Positions 18,104 to 28,023 of a DNA stretch of 64,000 nt are shown here, piece by piece. Origin of the DNA: Streptomyces sp. HmicA12. GTDB taxonomy: Bacteria; Actinomycetota; Actinomycetes; Streptomycetales; Streptomycetaceae. The stretch is taken from positions 310,001-374,000 of the forward strand of contig NZ_KB891842.1 of assembly GCF_000373565.1 (NCBI RefSeq). Direction: 5' to 3'. The translations under genes and the position numbers were made by a program. Below the pieces are notes generated by a model that worked only from the letters and a program-made list of their open reading frames with translations, was not told where the DNA came from and did not search any database. The first letter of the stretch is position 1, and every line of letters starts with the position of its first letter.

Positions 18104-19294
18104 ATGTTCGACAACGTACGCGAAGACCTCCAGGCCACCCTCGACGAGATCGTCGCCGCGGGCCTGCACAAGCCCGAGCGGGTCATCGGCACCCCGCAGT
18201 CCGCCACCGTCGGCGTCACGGCGGGCGGGCGCCCCGGCGAGGTGCTGAACTTCTGCGCCAACAACTACCTCGGCCTCGCCGACCACCCCGAGGTCATCGC
18301 CGCCGGACACGCGGCCCTCGACCGCTGGGGCTACGGCATGGCCTCCGTCCGCTTCATCTGCGGCACCCAGGAGGTCCACAAGGAGCTGGAGGCGCGGCTG
18401 TCCTCCTTCCTCGGCCAGGAGGACACGATCCTCTACTCCTCCTGCTTCGACGCCAACGGCGGCGTCTTCGAGACGCTCCTCGGCCCCGAGGACGCGGTGA
18501 TCTCCGACGCCCTCAACCACGCCTCGATCATCGACGGCATCCGGCTCAGCAAGGCCCAGCGCTTCCGCTACGCGAACCGCGACATGGCCGACCTCGAAGC
18601 CCAGCTCAAGGCGGCCTCCGGAGCGCGCAGGAAGCTGATCGTCACCGACGGCGTCTTCTCCATGGACGGCTACGTCGCCCCCCTCGCCGACATCTGTGAC
18701 CTCGCCGAGCGCCACGACGCGATGGTCATGGTCGACGACTCCCACGCCGTCGGCTTCGTCGGCGCCGGCGGTCGCGGCACCCCCGAGCTGCAAGGCGTCA
18801 TGGACCGCGTCGACATCATCACCGGCACCCTCGGCAAGGCCCTCGGCGGCGCCTCCGGCGGCTATGTCGCCGCCCGCGCCGAGATCGTCGCCCTGCTGCG
18901 CCAGCGCTCGCGCCCGTACCTCTTCTCCAACAGCCTCGCCCCGGTCATCGCCGCGGCCTCGCTGAAGGTCATCGACCTCCTGGAATCGGCCGGTGACCTG
19001 CGCGAACAGCTGGCCGCCAACACCAAGCTGTTCCGTACGCGGATGACGGAGGAAGGCTTCGACGTCCTGCCCGGCGATCACGCCATCGCGCCCGTGATGT
19101 TCGGTGACGCGGCCGTCGCGGGCCGCATGGCCGAGCTGCTCCTGGAGCGCGGCGTGTACGTCATCGGCTTCTCGTACCCGGTGGTCCCGCAGGGCCAGGC
19201 CCGTATCCGGGTCCAGCTCTCCGCGGCGCACTCCACGGAGGACGTGAACCGGGCCGTCGACGCGTTCGTGGAGGCTCGCGCGCAGCTCGGCTGA
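18104..19294 (+). CDS. kbl: Glycine C-acetyltransferase (2-amino-3-ketobutyrate CoA ligase)
   Basis: 396 residues with an AAGGA-preceded ATG. A PLP enzyme of the alpha-oxoamine synthase group that splits 2-amino-3-ketobutyrate with CoA into glycine and acetyl-CoA. The PLP lysine is Lys245 in TGTLGKALGGASGG. Other family blocks are CANNYLGLADHPEV, VRFICGTQEVHKELE and MVDDSHAVGFVG. With tdh it forms the threonine-to-glycine route. The length and position of the lysine match known Kbl closely. Confidence 0.96.
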   Translation: MFDNVREDLQATLDEIVAAGLHKPERVIGTPQSATVGVTAGGRPGEVLNFCANNYLGLADHPEVIAAGHAALDRWGYGMASVRFICGTQEVHKELEARLSSFLGQEDTILYSSCFDANGGVFETLLGPEDAVISDALNHASIIDGIRLSKAQRFRYANRDMADLEAQLKAASGARRKLIVTDGVFSMDGYVAPLADICDLAERHDAMVMVDDSHAVGFVGAGGRGTPELQGVMDRVDIITGTLGKALGGASGGYVAARAEIVALLRQRSRPYLFSNSLAPVIAAASLKVIDLLESAGDLREQLAANTKLFRTRMTEEGFDVLPGDHAIAPVMFGDAAVAGRMAELLLERGVYVIGFSYPVVPQGQARIRVQLSAAHSTEDVNRAVDAFVEARAQLG

Positions 19295-19315
19295 CCGGTT
19301 TGGGACAATAGGCGC

Positions 19316-20218
19316 ATGATCGAAGCGCGGCGGCTGCACATCCTCCGAGCAGTGGCCGACCACCGCACGGTGACGGCGGCTGCCGCCGCGCTGTATCTGA
19401 CGCCCTCCGCGGTCTCCCAGCAGCTCACCGCCCTGGAGCAGGAGACGGGCCACAAGCTGGTCGAGCGCGGCGCCAAGGGCGTGCGGCTCACCCCGGCCGG
19501 CGAGATCCTGCTCACCCACACCGACGCCGTCCTCGCCCAGCTGGAGAAGGCCGAGGCGGAGCTCGCCGCTTACAGCACGGGTGAGGCCGGGACGGTGACC
19601 CTCGCCTCCTTCGCGACCGGCATCGGCCTGGTCGTGGGCCCCGCCCTGGCGCACCTGGCCAGGACGGCGCCCGGCATCCGGGTCCGGGTCCAGGACGCCG
19701 AGGGCGACGCGAGCCTGCCCATGCTCCTGGAGCGGCGGATCGATGTCGCGGTCGCCGTCGAGTACCGGGGTGCGATCGGCGCCGACGACGACCGGATCAC
19801 GCGGGTGCCGCTGTACGCGGAGCCCTTCGACGCGGTGCTCCCGGTGACGCACCGGCTCGCGGACGCCGAGTGGGTGCCGGTGGCGGACCTCGCGAAGGAC
19901 ACCTGGATCGGGCCCTACCCCGGGAACCCCTGCCACGACGTGGTGGTCCTCGCCTGCGAACACGCCGGATTCTCCCCGCAGTTCGAGCACTCCTCCGACG
20001 ACTTCCGCGCGGTCGTCTCGCTCGCCTCCGCGGGCGCGGGCGTGGCCCTGGTGCCGCGCTCGGCACTGCGCGGCATGGACCTGACCGATGTCGTCGTCCG
20101 CCCCATCGACGGGGTGGTGCCGACCCGCAAGGTGTTCGCGGCGGTCCGCCACGGCGCGGAGACGCATCCGCTGATCCGCCCGGTGCTCGACGCGCTCGGC
20201 GAGGCGGCCGCCGCCTGA
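19316..20218 (+). CDS. LysR-family transcriptional regulator
   Basis: 300 residues, standard LysR length. The N-terminal winged helix-turn-helix is clear (VTAAAAALYLTPSAVSQQLT), followed by the linker helix and a type 2 periplasmic-binding-like effector domain. It starts 21 bp after kbl on the same strand and may be co-transcribed with the threonine genes. Whether it regulates them or something else cannot be decided. It is convergent with the SUKH-4 gene, 22 bp away. Confidence 0.9.
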   Translation: MIEARRLHILRAVADHRTVTAAAAALYLTPSAVSQQLTALEQETGHKLVERGAKGVRLTPAGEILLTHTDAVLAQLEKAEAELAAYSTGEAGTVTLASFATGIGLVVGPALAHLARTAPGIRVRVQDAEGDASLPMLLERRIDVAVAVEYRGAIGADDDRITRVPLYAEPFDAVLPVTHRLADAEWVPVADLAKDTWIGPYPGNPCHDVVVLACEHAGFSPQFEHSSDDFRAVVSLASAGAGVALVPRSALRGMDLTDVVVRPIDGVVPTRKVFAAVRHGAETHPLIRPVLDALGEAAAA

Positions 20219-20240
20219 AGCGAACCGCGGGGCCGTGTTC

Positions 20241-21377
20241 CTAGAGCACGCCGCCCGCCGCGTCGTGGAACACCTCCGGCCAGTAGACGTACTCGTCCGT
20301 GTCGCTCTCCTCCCGGCAGGAGTCCGGGTCGAACGCGGCCAGCGTCGCCAGCATGGCCTCGGCGAGATGGACGTAGAAGTCGTCGGTGTCGCCCTTGAGG
20401 TCGTACGGCTCCACGAGTCTCCGCTCCACTCCGTGCATCCACAGAGCGAGGACCAGCGTGGAGATGTCGGTGTTCATCGGCGTCAGCGCGTCGAAGGTGT
20501 AGGGGGCGTGGTGGATGGCGCCGGTGCGGCCGTCGAGCACGACGTCGACCTCCTGCGGGGTGCCGCCCAGGCGCAGCCGCCGGTCGGCGTCGGGGACGAG
20601 CGGGCAGTCCTCGACCTCCTCGTAGAGGTGCCGGAGCTCGGGGTCCTGTGACGACGCCGCACGGTCCTCGGCCAGCGTCAGGAGCGGGTCGTCGGGCGAG
20701 CCGGCGGCCCAGAACGTCAGGGCGTCGATCGGCAGTCCGACCTCGGTGAGGAACCGCCGTGTCGGCTCGTGCACCAGCGCGGACGGCAGCTCGTCGGGCG
20801 CGAACCGGCGCACGCCGTTCTCCCCGAACACGCCGACCAGGGCCTGTGCGGGCAGATCGAGCCGCAGCCCGCGCCCCGGCCCCGCTACCAGCGCGAGGGG
20901 TCTGACGGCCACGATGATCCGCCACAGGTTCGGCAGCCCGAGCGGCCACTGCGCGGGGCCGCTTCCCTCGCCCCAGTCCTGCGCGTCCCAGGGCTCTTCG
21001 CGAAACGCCGCGACCAGCCGCTCGCGCGCCTCCCGCACGGCGTCGAGGCCGACCCGTCCGGCCAGATCCGCGAACCGCCCGCGCAGTCCGTCGAACTCGT
21101 CCAGCGCGCCCGTCAGCCGGTGCAGCGACTCCAGCGACGGGGCCAGCGCATGCACGTCGGCGTAGCGCGGGTCGTACATGTCGAGGAGACAGACCCGGCC
21201 CGACGCGGGGTCGCGGACCACCTCCTGCTCCAGGGGCATGAGGTACCCGACCACCTCGAGCCCGGCGATGGACGGATCGAGGCCGGCGGGATCGAACTTC
21301 TCCAGGACGACGTCCACCGCCCGCAGCGCGGGCGCCCCCGCCGCACACGGCTTCACCAGAGCAGATCCCGGCCTCAT
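20241..21377 (-). CDS. SUKH-4 family immunity-like protein
   Basis: 378 residues from the ATG at 21377 preceded by GTGAGGGTG; an upstream in-frame start at 21443 lacks a ribosome site. The C-terminal half has the SUKH-4 look (FLTEVGLPIDALTFWA, then a beta-rich region ending near VFHDAAGG). SUKH proteins typically neutralise polymorphic nuclease toxins. No toxin gene neighbours it, so it is an orphan here. The N-terminal about 150 residues are unassigned and may be an extra domain. Function as immunity protein is inferred from the family only. Confidence 0.72.
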   Translation of the reverse strand: MRPGSALVKPCAAGAPALRAVDVVLEKFDPAGLDPSIAGLEVVGYLMPLEQEVVRDPASGRVCLLDMYDPRYADVHALAPSLESLHRLTGALDEFDGLRGRFADLAGRVGLDAVREARERLVAAFREEPWDAQDWGEGSGPAQWPLGLPNLWRIIVAVRPLALVAGPGRGLRLDLPAQALVGVFGENGVRRFAPDELPSALVHEPTRRFLTEVGLPIDALTFWAAGSPDDPLLTLAEDRAASSQDPELRHLYEEVEDCPLVPDADRRLRLGGTPQEVDVVLDGRTGAIHHAPYTFDALTPMNTDISTLVLALWMHGVERRLVEPYDLKGDTDDFYVHLAEAMLATLAAFDPDSCREESDTDEYVYWPEVFHDAAGGVL

Positions 21378-21469
21378 GAACACCCTCACCCCGTAGTGGA
21401 TCGTGAACGGCGTCCACGCTAACGACCGCCTCTGACAACGCACCCCACCTCCACGTAACCCGAACGTTT

Positions 21470-21477
21470 CATATATG
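21470..21477. promoter_or_regulatory. Palindromic CATATATG box before the XRE-cupin gene
   Basis: The AT-rich palindrome lies within a longer stretch (GTTTC...GGGATAC) directly before the regulator's start, in an otherwise GC-rich region. It could be a -10 element, an autoregulatory site, or both. Confidence 0.35.
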
Positions 21478-21484
21478 GGATACC

Positions 21485-22096
21485 GTGCCGAATATGAGAC
21501 GCGAGACGGAGGCGCCCTCGCACGGCGCGGAGATGGAAACGGACCCCGTGGATGCCAGACTCGGCGCCCGCCTGTCCGAGCTGCGGGCCGAACACGGCTG
21601 GTCCCTGGGCGAGTTGGCGGACCGCAGCGGAGTGAGCCGGTCCACCCTGTCGCGCGCCGAGCGCGCCGAGATCAGCCCGACCGCCGCACTCCTCAACCGG
21701 ATCTGCGCCGTGTACGGGCGGACCATGTCGCAGCTCCTCAGCGAGGTCGAGTCCGCCCCCGCCCAGGTGGTGCGCGCCGCCGACCAGCAGGTCTGGCGCG
21801 ACGACGCCAGCGGCTTCCTGCGGCGCTCCGTCTCGCCGCCGCTCCCGGGGCTGCGCGGCGAGGTCGTCGAGGGCAACCTCGAACCGTACGCCGACATCGC
21901 CTACGACCGTCCGCCCGTGCCCGGCCTCGAACAGCACATCTGGGTCCTCGACGGCCTCCTCGACCTCACGGTGCAGAGCGTCACCCACCACCTCGCCGCC
22001 GGCGACTGCCTGCGCTTCCGCCTGTGGGGCCCCACCCACTTCCACTGCCCGGGCCCCGAACCCGTCCGCTACGCACTCGTGGTGGTCCTGCCGTGA
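21485..22096 (+). CDS. XRE-family regulator with cupin domain
   Basis: About 203 residues from the GTG at 21485 (GGGA sits four bases upstream); an ATG at 21494 is an alternative. The N-terminal helix-turn-helix is ELADRSGVSRSTLSRAERA, and a short C-terminal cupin (YALVVVLP at the end) probably senses a small molecule. This pairing of XRE-cupin with a GNAT acetyltransferase in one transcription unit is common in actinobacteria. Its stop overlaps the next GTG (GTGA). It is divergent from the SUKH-4 gene and likely autoregulates through the shared spacer. Confidence 0.88.
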   Translation: MPNMRRETEAPSHGAEMETDPVDARLGARLSELRAEHGWSLGELADRSGVSRSTLSRAERAEISPTAALLNRICAVYGRTMSQLLSEVESAPAQVVRAADQQVWRDDASGFLRRSVSPPLPGLRGEVVEGNLEPYADIAYDRPPVPGLEQHIWVLDGLLDLTVQSVTHHLAAGDCLRFRLWGPTHFHCPGPEPVRYALVVVLP

Positions 22097-22638
22097 CGAC
22101 CCGCCCGACCCTCCTGCGGCCCGATCGATTCCCCTCCACGACAGAAGCATTGGGGGACCTTCTGGCGGACGTCGTCGCGGACGGCAACTCCCTCGGCTTC
22201 CTCGACGGACTCACCCGGGACGAGGCCGCCGAATGGTGGCGGGGCCGCGCCCCGGCCGTCGCCCGCGGCGACCTCGCCGTCTGGGCGGCCCTCGACGCGA
22301 CGGGCCGCTGCCTCGGCACCGTCTCCCTCGCCTTCGCCGCCCTGCCCAATGGCCGCCACCGCGCCGAGGTGTGCAAACTGATGGTGCACAGCGCGGCCCG
22401 AGGTCAGGGCCTCGGCCGCACCCTGCTCACGACCGCGGAACTCGCCGCCGCCGAGCGCGGCATCACCCTGCTCGTCCTCGACACGGAGGCCGGCAGCCCC
22501 GCCGAACGCCTCTACCGGGGCGCCGGGTGGCAGCGGGCCGGCAGCATCCCCGACTACGCGGCGGACCCGGCCGGGGTCCTGCGCCCCACGACGCTCTTCT
22601 ACAAGCACCCGCAGACCCGGGCGGGGCAGGCGGCCTGA
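22093..22638 (+). CDS. GNAT-family N-acetyltransferase
   Basis: 181 residues from a GTG overlapping the previous stop by four bases. The acetyl-CoA-binding motif A is seen as VHSAARGQGLGRTLL, preceded by AEVCKLMV and followed by LYRGAGWQRAG, a classic GNAT C-terminal motif. Acetylates an unidentified amine substrate. Translational coupling to the XRE-cupin gene suggests joint function, possibly detoxification of the regulator's ligand. Confidence 0.9.
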   Translation: MTTRPTLLRPDRFPSTTEALGDLLADVVADGNSLGFLDGLTRDEAAEWWRGRAPAVARGDLAVWAALDATGRCLGTVSLAFAALPNGRHRAEVCKLMVHSAARGQGLGRTLLTTAELAAAERGITLLVLDTEAGSPAERLYRGAGWQRAGSIPDYAADPAGVLRPTTLFYKHPQTRAGQAA

Positions 22639-22759
22639 CCGGCGCTTCGGTGCCGCCCGGCAGGAATGAGAACCGCGGCACAAGGGCAGGGGAAGGTGCA
22701 GGTCGGCGCGCGTCCGCGCCCGCACCTGGCCGTCCGGACCATCCGAGAGGGAGCCGCCC

Positions 22760-23722
22760 ATGACCGCCGCCGACCCCACGTCGACGTACACCACCAGCGC
22801 GCTCAGCACCGGCGACGGCGCGGCCGTGGCCACGTACACCTGGCTGCCCGACGGCGGCAGGCCGCGGGCCTTCGTCCAGATCGCGCACGGCGCCGCCGAG
22901 CACGGCCAGCGCTACGACCGGTTCGCCCGGCACCTCACCGCCCACGGCTACGGGGTCATCGCCTCCGACCACCGGGGCCACGGCGCCACCGCCGCGACCA
23001 CGGGCGGCTACGGCGTCACCGACGACGCCGAACCCGGCACCGTCGACGCCTGGGTGTCGATCATCGAGGACCTCAAGGCCATCGGCGACCAGGCCAGGGC
23101 CCTGCACCCGAACGTCCCGTTCGTGCTGCTCGGCCACAGCCTCGGCTCGCTCCTCGCCCGCGACTACGCACAGCGGTACGCGGACGACCTGGTGGGCGTC
23201 ATCCTCTCGGGTACGTTCCGCTCCCTGCCCGGAGCCGACAACGAGGGCGCGATCACGGCCCTCGAGGCGCAGATCGCCCGCGACGGCCGCGCGGCCGCCT
23301 CCTCCTTCGTTCCCGACCTCTTCGCGAGCTTCAACGACCCGTACGAGCACCGCACCGGCTTCGAATGGCTCTCGCGGGACGAGGCGGAGGTCGACGCTTA
23401 CGTCGCCGACGAGCGCTGCGGCTTCGCGTTCGCGACGGGCCTGTCCCTGGACTTCGTCCGCGCGGTGCGCCGCATCAACGACCCCGCGAACCTCGCCTGC
23501 ATCCCCACCGACCTGCCGATCCACGTCGCGGTCGGCACGGAGGACCCCTGCAACCAGCGGATGACCCTGGTCCACGAGCTCCTCGAGGACTTCCGCTACG
23601 TAGGCGTGGAGGACCTGACCTGGAAGGGGTACGAGGGCGCCCGCCACGAGATCCTCAACGAGACCAACCGCGACGAGGTCCAGGAGGACCTGACGGCCTG
23701 GCTGGACAAGCGCGTGCCGTGA
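22760..23722 (+). CDS. Alpha/beta hydrolase (serine aminopeptidase S33 / monoacylglycerol-lipase-like)
   Basis: 320 residues with GAGAGGGAG just upstream of the ATG. The nucleophile elbow is GHSLGS with Ser127. IAHGAAEHGQRYDRFARHL and DHRGHGAT form the oxyanion and early-strand motifs of the S33/monoacylglycerol lipase group. The C-terminal YEGARHEILNE supplies the catalytic His. Likely a cytoplasmic esterase or lipase; the substrate is unknown. Confidence 0.9.
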   Translation: MTAADPTSTYTTSALSTGDGAAVATYTWLPDGGRPRAFVQIAHGAAEHGQRYDRFARHLTAHGYGVIASDHRGHGATAATTGGYGVTDDAEPGTVDAWVSIIEDLKAIGDQARALHPNVPFVLLGHSLGSLLARDYAQRYADDLVGVILSGTFRSLPGADNEGAITALEAQIARDGRAAASSFVPDLFASFNDPYEHRTGFEWLSRDEAEVDAYVADERCGFAFATGLSLDFVRAVRRINDPANLACIPTDLPIHVAVGTEDPCNQRMTLVHELLEDFRYVGVEDLTWKGYEGARHEILNETNRDEVQEDLTAWLDKRVP

Positions 23723-23770
23723 CGGGTCTTCGACGGGCCGTTGTCAGTGGCCTTGGCTACGGTTCCTTCC

Positions 23771-24130
23771 ATGCTGGACGCCGACGACGTACGCACCATC
23801 GCCCTGTCCCTGCCGGACACGACGGAGAAGATCGCTTGGAGCATGCCCACGTTCCGGGTGGCGGGAAAGATGTTCGCCACGCTGCCCGACGAGGAGACCT
23901 CGATCGCCGTGCGCTGCCCCAAGGAGGAGCGCGACGAACTGGTGATGGCCGAGCCGAAGAAGTTCTGGGTCGCCGACCACGAGGCGTCCTTCGCGTGGGT
24001 CCGGGCCCGGCTGGCCGCGCTCGACGACGCGGACGAACTGCGTGACATCCTCACCGACTCCTGGCGCCAGGCCGCACCGACCCGACTCCTCGATTCTCAC
24101 CCGGAGTTGGGGGCCGCCACCGCGGACTGA
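23771..24130 (+). CDS. MmcQ/YjbR family DNA-binding-like protein
   Basis: 119 residues. DDVRTIALSLPDTTEKIAW followed by FRVAGKMFATL is the recognisable start of the MmcQ/YjbR fold, and a DSWRQAAPTRL segment ends the domain. These small proteins have a CyaY-like fold and are often annotated as DNA-binding, though a function is rarely shown. The start ATG at 23771 was chosen to match family length; the upstream extension is not family-like. Confidence 0.85.
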   Translation: MLDADDVRTIALSLPDTTEKIAWSMPTFRVAGKMFATLPDEETSIAVRCPKEERDELVMAEPKKFWVADHEASFAWVRARLAALDDADELRDILTDSWRQAAPTRLLDSHPELGAATAD

Positions 24131-24234
24131 TATTGACTGGGCCGCTCGGCAGGCCCATGACATCATCCGCCCGTAGGCGTGGATGACAGGGCGCCGCGGC
24201 GGACGCCGCGCGGGCCGGGAGGAGCCGGGCGGGG

Positions 24235-25590
24235 ATGGCGGGCGGGGCATCGCAGGGGCGGGACGGTACGGATCCAGGGAGCACGGTGGCGCGGGGCGGC
24301 GCCGGGGGAGCGGGCCGGCGCCGGAGCATCTGGTCACGCGACTTCGGACTGTTCTTCACCGCGCGGGCCGTCGCCAAGCTCGGCGACACCATGCTGCCCG
24401 TCGCGCTCGCCGCGGGCCTGCTCCAGTACGGGTACGGCGCGGGCGCCGTCGGACTCGCGATGGCGGCGTCCGTGGGCTGCTTCGCGGGCCTCGTCATCTT
24501 CGGCGGGGTGATCGCGGACCGCTTCGACACCCGGATCCTGATGATCGTCGCGGACGCGACCCGTCTGATCACCCAGTCCCTGGCCGCCGTCATGTTCTTC
24601 ACGGGGCATGTCGTGCTCTGGGAGATCTGCGTCATCGGCGCCGTCAACGGCACGGCCTCCGCACTCTTCCAGCCCGGCGTCGCCAGCACCGTGCCGCGCC
24701 TGGCCGACGACGTGCAGGCGGCGAACGGCGCGATCCGGGTCGCCGAGTCCGGCTCCCAGCTCGCGGGCCCCGCGGTGGCGGGCATGCTCGTCGCCTTCGT
24801 CTCCCCGGGCCTGGTCTTCGCCGCGCACGCGGGCACGTACGCCCTGAGCGCCCTGTGCCTGCTGCTCCTGAAGCTGCCCCCGGCGGCCCCCGACGACAAG
24901 GCCGAGCGCACCCGCTTCCGCACCGAACTCGTAGAAGGATGGCGCGAGTTCCGCTCCCGCACCTGGCTCTGGGGTGTCATCGCGGTCTGGTGCGTCCTGA
25001 TGATCGGCGCCTCCGGCCCGGCCGTCCCGCTCGTCGCCACCCAGATCACCCTGGAGCACGGTCCGCGCGCATACGGCCTGGTGAACTCCGCCCTCGGCGC
25101 GGGCACGGTCGTCGGCGGCGTGATCGCCCTGCGCCTGCGCCCCCGCCGCATGCTGCGCGCCGGCTCCCTCGCCCTCTTCTCCTTCGCCCTGTTCCCCGCG
25201 GTGGTCGGAGCGGGCCTGAGCGTCCCCGGAATGATGGCGGGCTGTGTGGTGGCGGGCGCCGGCATGTCGTTCTGGGGCGTGATGTGGGCGACCAGCGTGC
25301 AGACGCAGGTCCCGCGCGACGTCCTCAACCGCATCCACGCCTACGACGTCGCCGGCTCCCTCGCCATGGCTCCGGTCGGCCAGTCGCTGGCGGGCCCGGC
25401 CGCGGCCGCGTTCGGCACCCACCACGTCCTGCTCGCGGGCGGCGCGGTCACGCTCCTGTGCGCCCTCGCCCTGCTCCTCATCCCGGCGGTCCGCGGCCTC
25501 GTACGGGCTGACACGGCCCCCGTACGCTCCGTGCCGACGCCCCGGCCGAGCCCGGCGCAGTCCCCGGCGGCGACAGAACCTCAACCTTGA
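24235..25590 (+). CDS. MFS transporter (EntS-like)
   Basis: 451 residues, about twelve membrane segments. The family marks DRFDTRILMIVADATR (loop 2-3) and FFTARAVAKLGDTMLPVALA (first segment) resemble the MFS_3/enterobactin-exporter group. A Gly/Arg-rich N-terminal 30 residues precede the first segment, and a Pro-rich tail follows the last. Probably a drug or siderophore exporter; no cluster context supports a specific cargo. The gene ends just before tRNA-Pro. Confidence 0.9.
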   Translation: MAGGASQGRDGTDPGSTVARGGAGGAGRRRSIWSRDFGLFFTARAVAKLGDTMLPVALAAGLLQYGYGAGAVGLAMAASVGCFAGLVIFGGVIADRFDTRILMIVADATRLITQSLAAVMFFTGHVVLWEICVIGAVNGTASALFQPGVASTVPRLADDVQAANGAIRVAESGSQLAGPAVAGMLVAFVSPGLVFAAHAGTYALSALCLLLLKLPPAAPDDKAERTRFRTELVEGWREFRSRTWLWGVIAVWCVLMIGASGPAVPLVATQITLEHGPRAYGLVNSALGAGTVVGGVIALRLRPRRMLRAGSLALFSFALFPAVVGAGLSVPGMMAGCVVAGAGMSFWGVMWATSVQTQVPRDVLNRIHAYDVAGSLAMAPVGQSLAGPAAAAFGTHHVLLAGGAVTLLCALALLLIPAVRGLVRADTAPVRSVPTPRPSPAQSPAATEPQP

Positions 25591-25698
25591 TCGAGGTCGG
25601 GGCCCGACCGCACCGGAAAGGGATGCGCGACCACGGCCCCGAGTGCGGTATGGTTTCCGTGCGCGTTCGGCCCGGGGAAAACCCAGGTCAGCGAGCAC

Positions 25699-25834
<136 letters not shown>

Positions 25835-27509
25835 CCGCTCGCTCCCGGGTGGAGGCGGGGGAGCGGGGGGCGGGCTCCCAGTGTCCCCTTGGCTGTTTGC
25901 TCCCACTCGGGGCGTTGCCTACATATTCGATTCCTTGCGCTCACGTTCACATCCGCGCCCGGTTTGTTACCCACGGCTCCTCGTCCTATGGGTGGCTTTC
26001 TGGGTATGGGCTTGAGCTCTTCGCGCTGGTCGGGATCGCTCCCACTGGGTGTGGGGCCGGGAGTGGTGTCCCCTTGGCCGGAATCTGGGTTATGGGGCCA
26101 TGCGAAATGTTGACCCCAGTTCCGATTGTGTCTGCGTGTTATGCCGGTTATGGGGCTTGGTGGTTGCGTGGGGCATGGAGGTGTTGAACGTGGGTGGGAG
26201 TGCTTCGGTGGCCCGCCTGTATCGGTAATCGGCGGTCGCCGGCCGTCGCAGCCGGTTGATCGGGGGCTTTCCATCTCTGGTGATCATGCGAAAGCCGCGC
26301 TGCGGGGCGGAGCTTGGGTGTGGTGCAGACGATATGGGGAGCAAGGGCCGGCCGCGCAAGAGCTGTTGATCTCGTGCTCCGTTTCGGTGGTGGGTGTTGA
26401 TCACGTTCGGAGCCTCCATCGCTCCGATCCCTGACGCGTTCGGCCTGCGGGCCGAACGCGGGTTCACTTGGGGCCGCTGGGGTATGAAGAGCGATCTGGA
26501 CTTCCATATGGGGTGTGACGTAATCCCCGCTCGAGATGCATCACGGGTTCCGTAGGAAGTTCGGTGCGGGGTGTTGCGGCATTGTCAGTTGTAGGTACTG
26601 ACGGAACGGGCGGCATCGTGAGCACGGTGCCGTGCTGACAATCGTCGCGGCAGGGCAAGGTCGGGCAGTGGCCCACAGGTCGAGGTAGGCCTTGCAAGAA
26701 CGGCCCGCGCTTCTGCACCACTTCGATGCCGAGCCCCGCAGCGGGCGCCCCTCCGCCCTCTTGTGGGGAGGGCCGGTGCCGTCCATCCGGCTCCAGGCTG
26801 GGAACATCACCGGGCGCAGCTCGGCGAGCAGATCCCCCGCCACTCGTTGGCGGCACGGCAGTCATGAACGGGACCTCTCCGGTTGCGAGTTGGGCGATCG
26901 GTGCGCCCCGAAGGGCAAGGGCGCGAGGCCCGGAGGCTCAGCAGGTCGGACAGTGGGCACGGCGGCCGACGGGCGGCTGTGTCCATGCGTGCATCTTTGG
27001 CTGGGTCTTGCGGAAAGACGCTAACCGGACACCTGGGTTGAGGCAGAGAGGCCTGCGCTTCATCTGGCCCGGGTGGCCACGGTCGGCTCGGCCAGGAAGG
27101 CCGTGCATCACGCTGCTTCCCTGGTGCGGGCCTTGCGCGTGCCGTCGTACGAGGAAGCGCGAGAGGGATGTCGGATGTTTCATGTGCGAACACGTGCAGG
27201 ATTCACCCCTTCGAGTGGCGGGGGGTCTTAGTGGATTCGCGGGTTCCATGAGTGAAGTAGGACACAGTTGGGGTGCGGGAGGCGTAGACCATTTGGTGAC
27301 GGTTGCGAGAGAGATGCTGCTCACCGTGCGTTACTTGTCGGTACGTGATCACTTGGTGCGATGTTCAATTATCCCCGTGTGGGATTCGGTCAGTAGTTCA
27401 TGCGTGTACAGCCGTTTAGGCCGGTTCTATAGGCACCGACAGAAGGCGCCGCCGCAACGAGCGTTCGTAACGCGGAGCCGCTCGTTTCCGGCCTCAACGA
27501 AGAGGATTC
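25835..27509. other. Gene-poor left part of the island
   Basis: About 1.7 kb in which no reading frame looks like a known protein on either strand. Composition is less GC-biased than the neighbours, and overlapping short frames lack third-position GC preference. A perfect 10-bp stem with a TGCG loop (26436-26459) lacks a T tract. The final 200 bp probably hold the promoter of the sigma-factor gene. I see no RNA family I can name. Confidence 0.55.
26436..26459. other. Perfect hairpin inside gene-poor region
   Basis: GCGTTCGGCC pairs with GGCCGAACGC around a TGCG loop. It could end an unrecognised transcript or be part of a structured RNA. No flanking gene explains it. Confidence 0.5.
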
Positions 27510-28022
27510 ATGACCGACGATGCCCGTGCGGGACGCAACGGCAGACCCGTGGCCACCACCGCGGTGCTTCCGTTCCCACTGGATTTCGAGGCGCTGTACC
27601 TGAGGAACCACGAGGATTACCACGGGTTCGCGCTGGCCATACTCATGGACCAGCAAAGCGCTGAGGACGCAGTCCACCGGGCCTTCTACGAAATCCTCCA
27701 TCACTGGCCGGCGCTCCTGGCCGATGGCAACGTCCATCAGCAGACCTGGGCGATCCTGCGGCGCACCGTCATCTCCGAGAGGCTCATCAACTACCGGGAC
27801 AACCTCGCCGAACTGACAGAGGACAGCGACGTGGCACGCGCCCTGTGCGCGCTGCCGCCGCGGCAGTTCGACGTCATGGTCCTGCGCTACCTGTGCCACT
27901 GCGCCACCGATGACATTGCCTGGTACCTGGGTGTGACGGCCAGCACCGTCGACTACCACGGCCGAAGGGCCAAACAGCGCCTGGAACAGGCCATGCCCGC
28001 CCGCATCAGAAGGAGCACGTGA
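27510..28022 (+). CDS. Small sigma-70-like factor (ECF type)
   Basis: 170 residues with AGAGGA before the ATG. A region 2-like helix set appears in FALAILMDQQSAEDAVHRAF. Region 4 appears near the end (LPPRQFDVMVLRYLCH, then WYLGVTASTVDYHGRRAKQR), with a helix-turn-helix. The linker is short, so it resembles minimal ECF sigma factors. One base after its stop begins a hypothetical protein that is probably its partner. Promoter targets are unknown. Confidence 0.75.
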   Translation: MTDDARAGRNGRPVATTAVLPFPLDFEALYLRNHEDYHGFALAILMDQQSAEDAVHRAFYEILHHWPALLADGNVHQQTWAILRRTVISERLINYRDNLAELTEDSDVARALCALPPRQFDVMVLRYLCHCATDDIAWYLGVTASTVDYHGRRAKQRLEQAMPARIRRST

Positions 28023-28023
28023 C

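Noticed and set aside
26090..26507. Overlapping frames on both strands in the gene-poor island end
   Set aside because: Codon usage is not streptomycete-like and no homology is recognisable.
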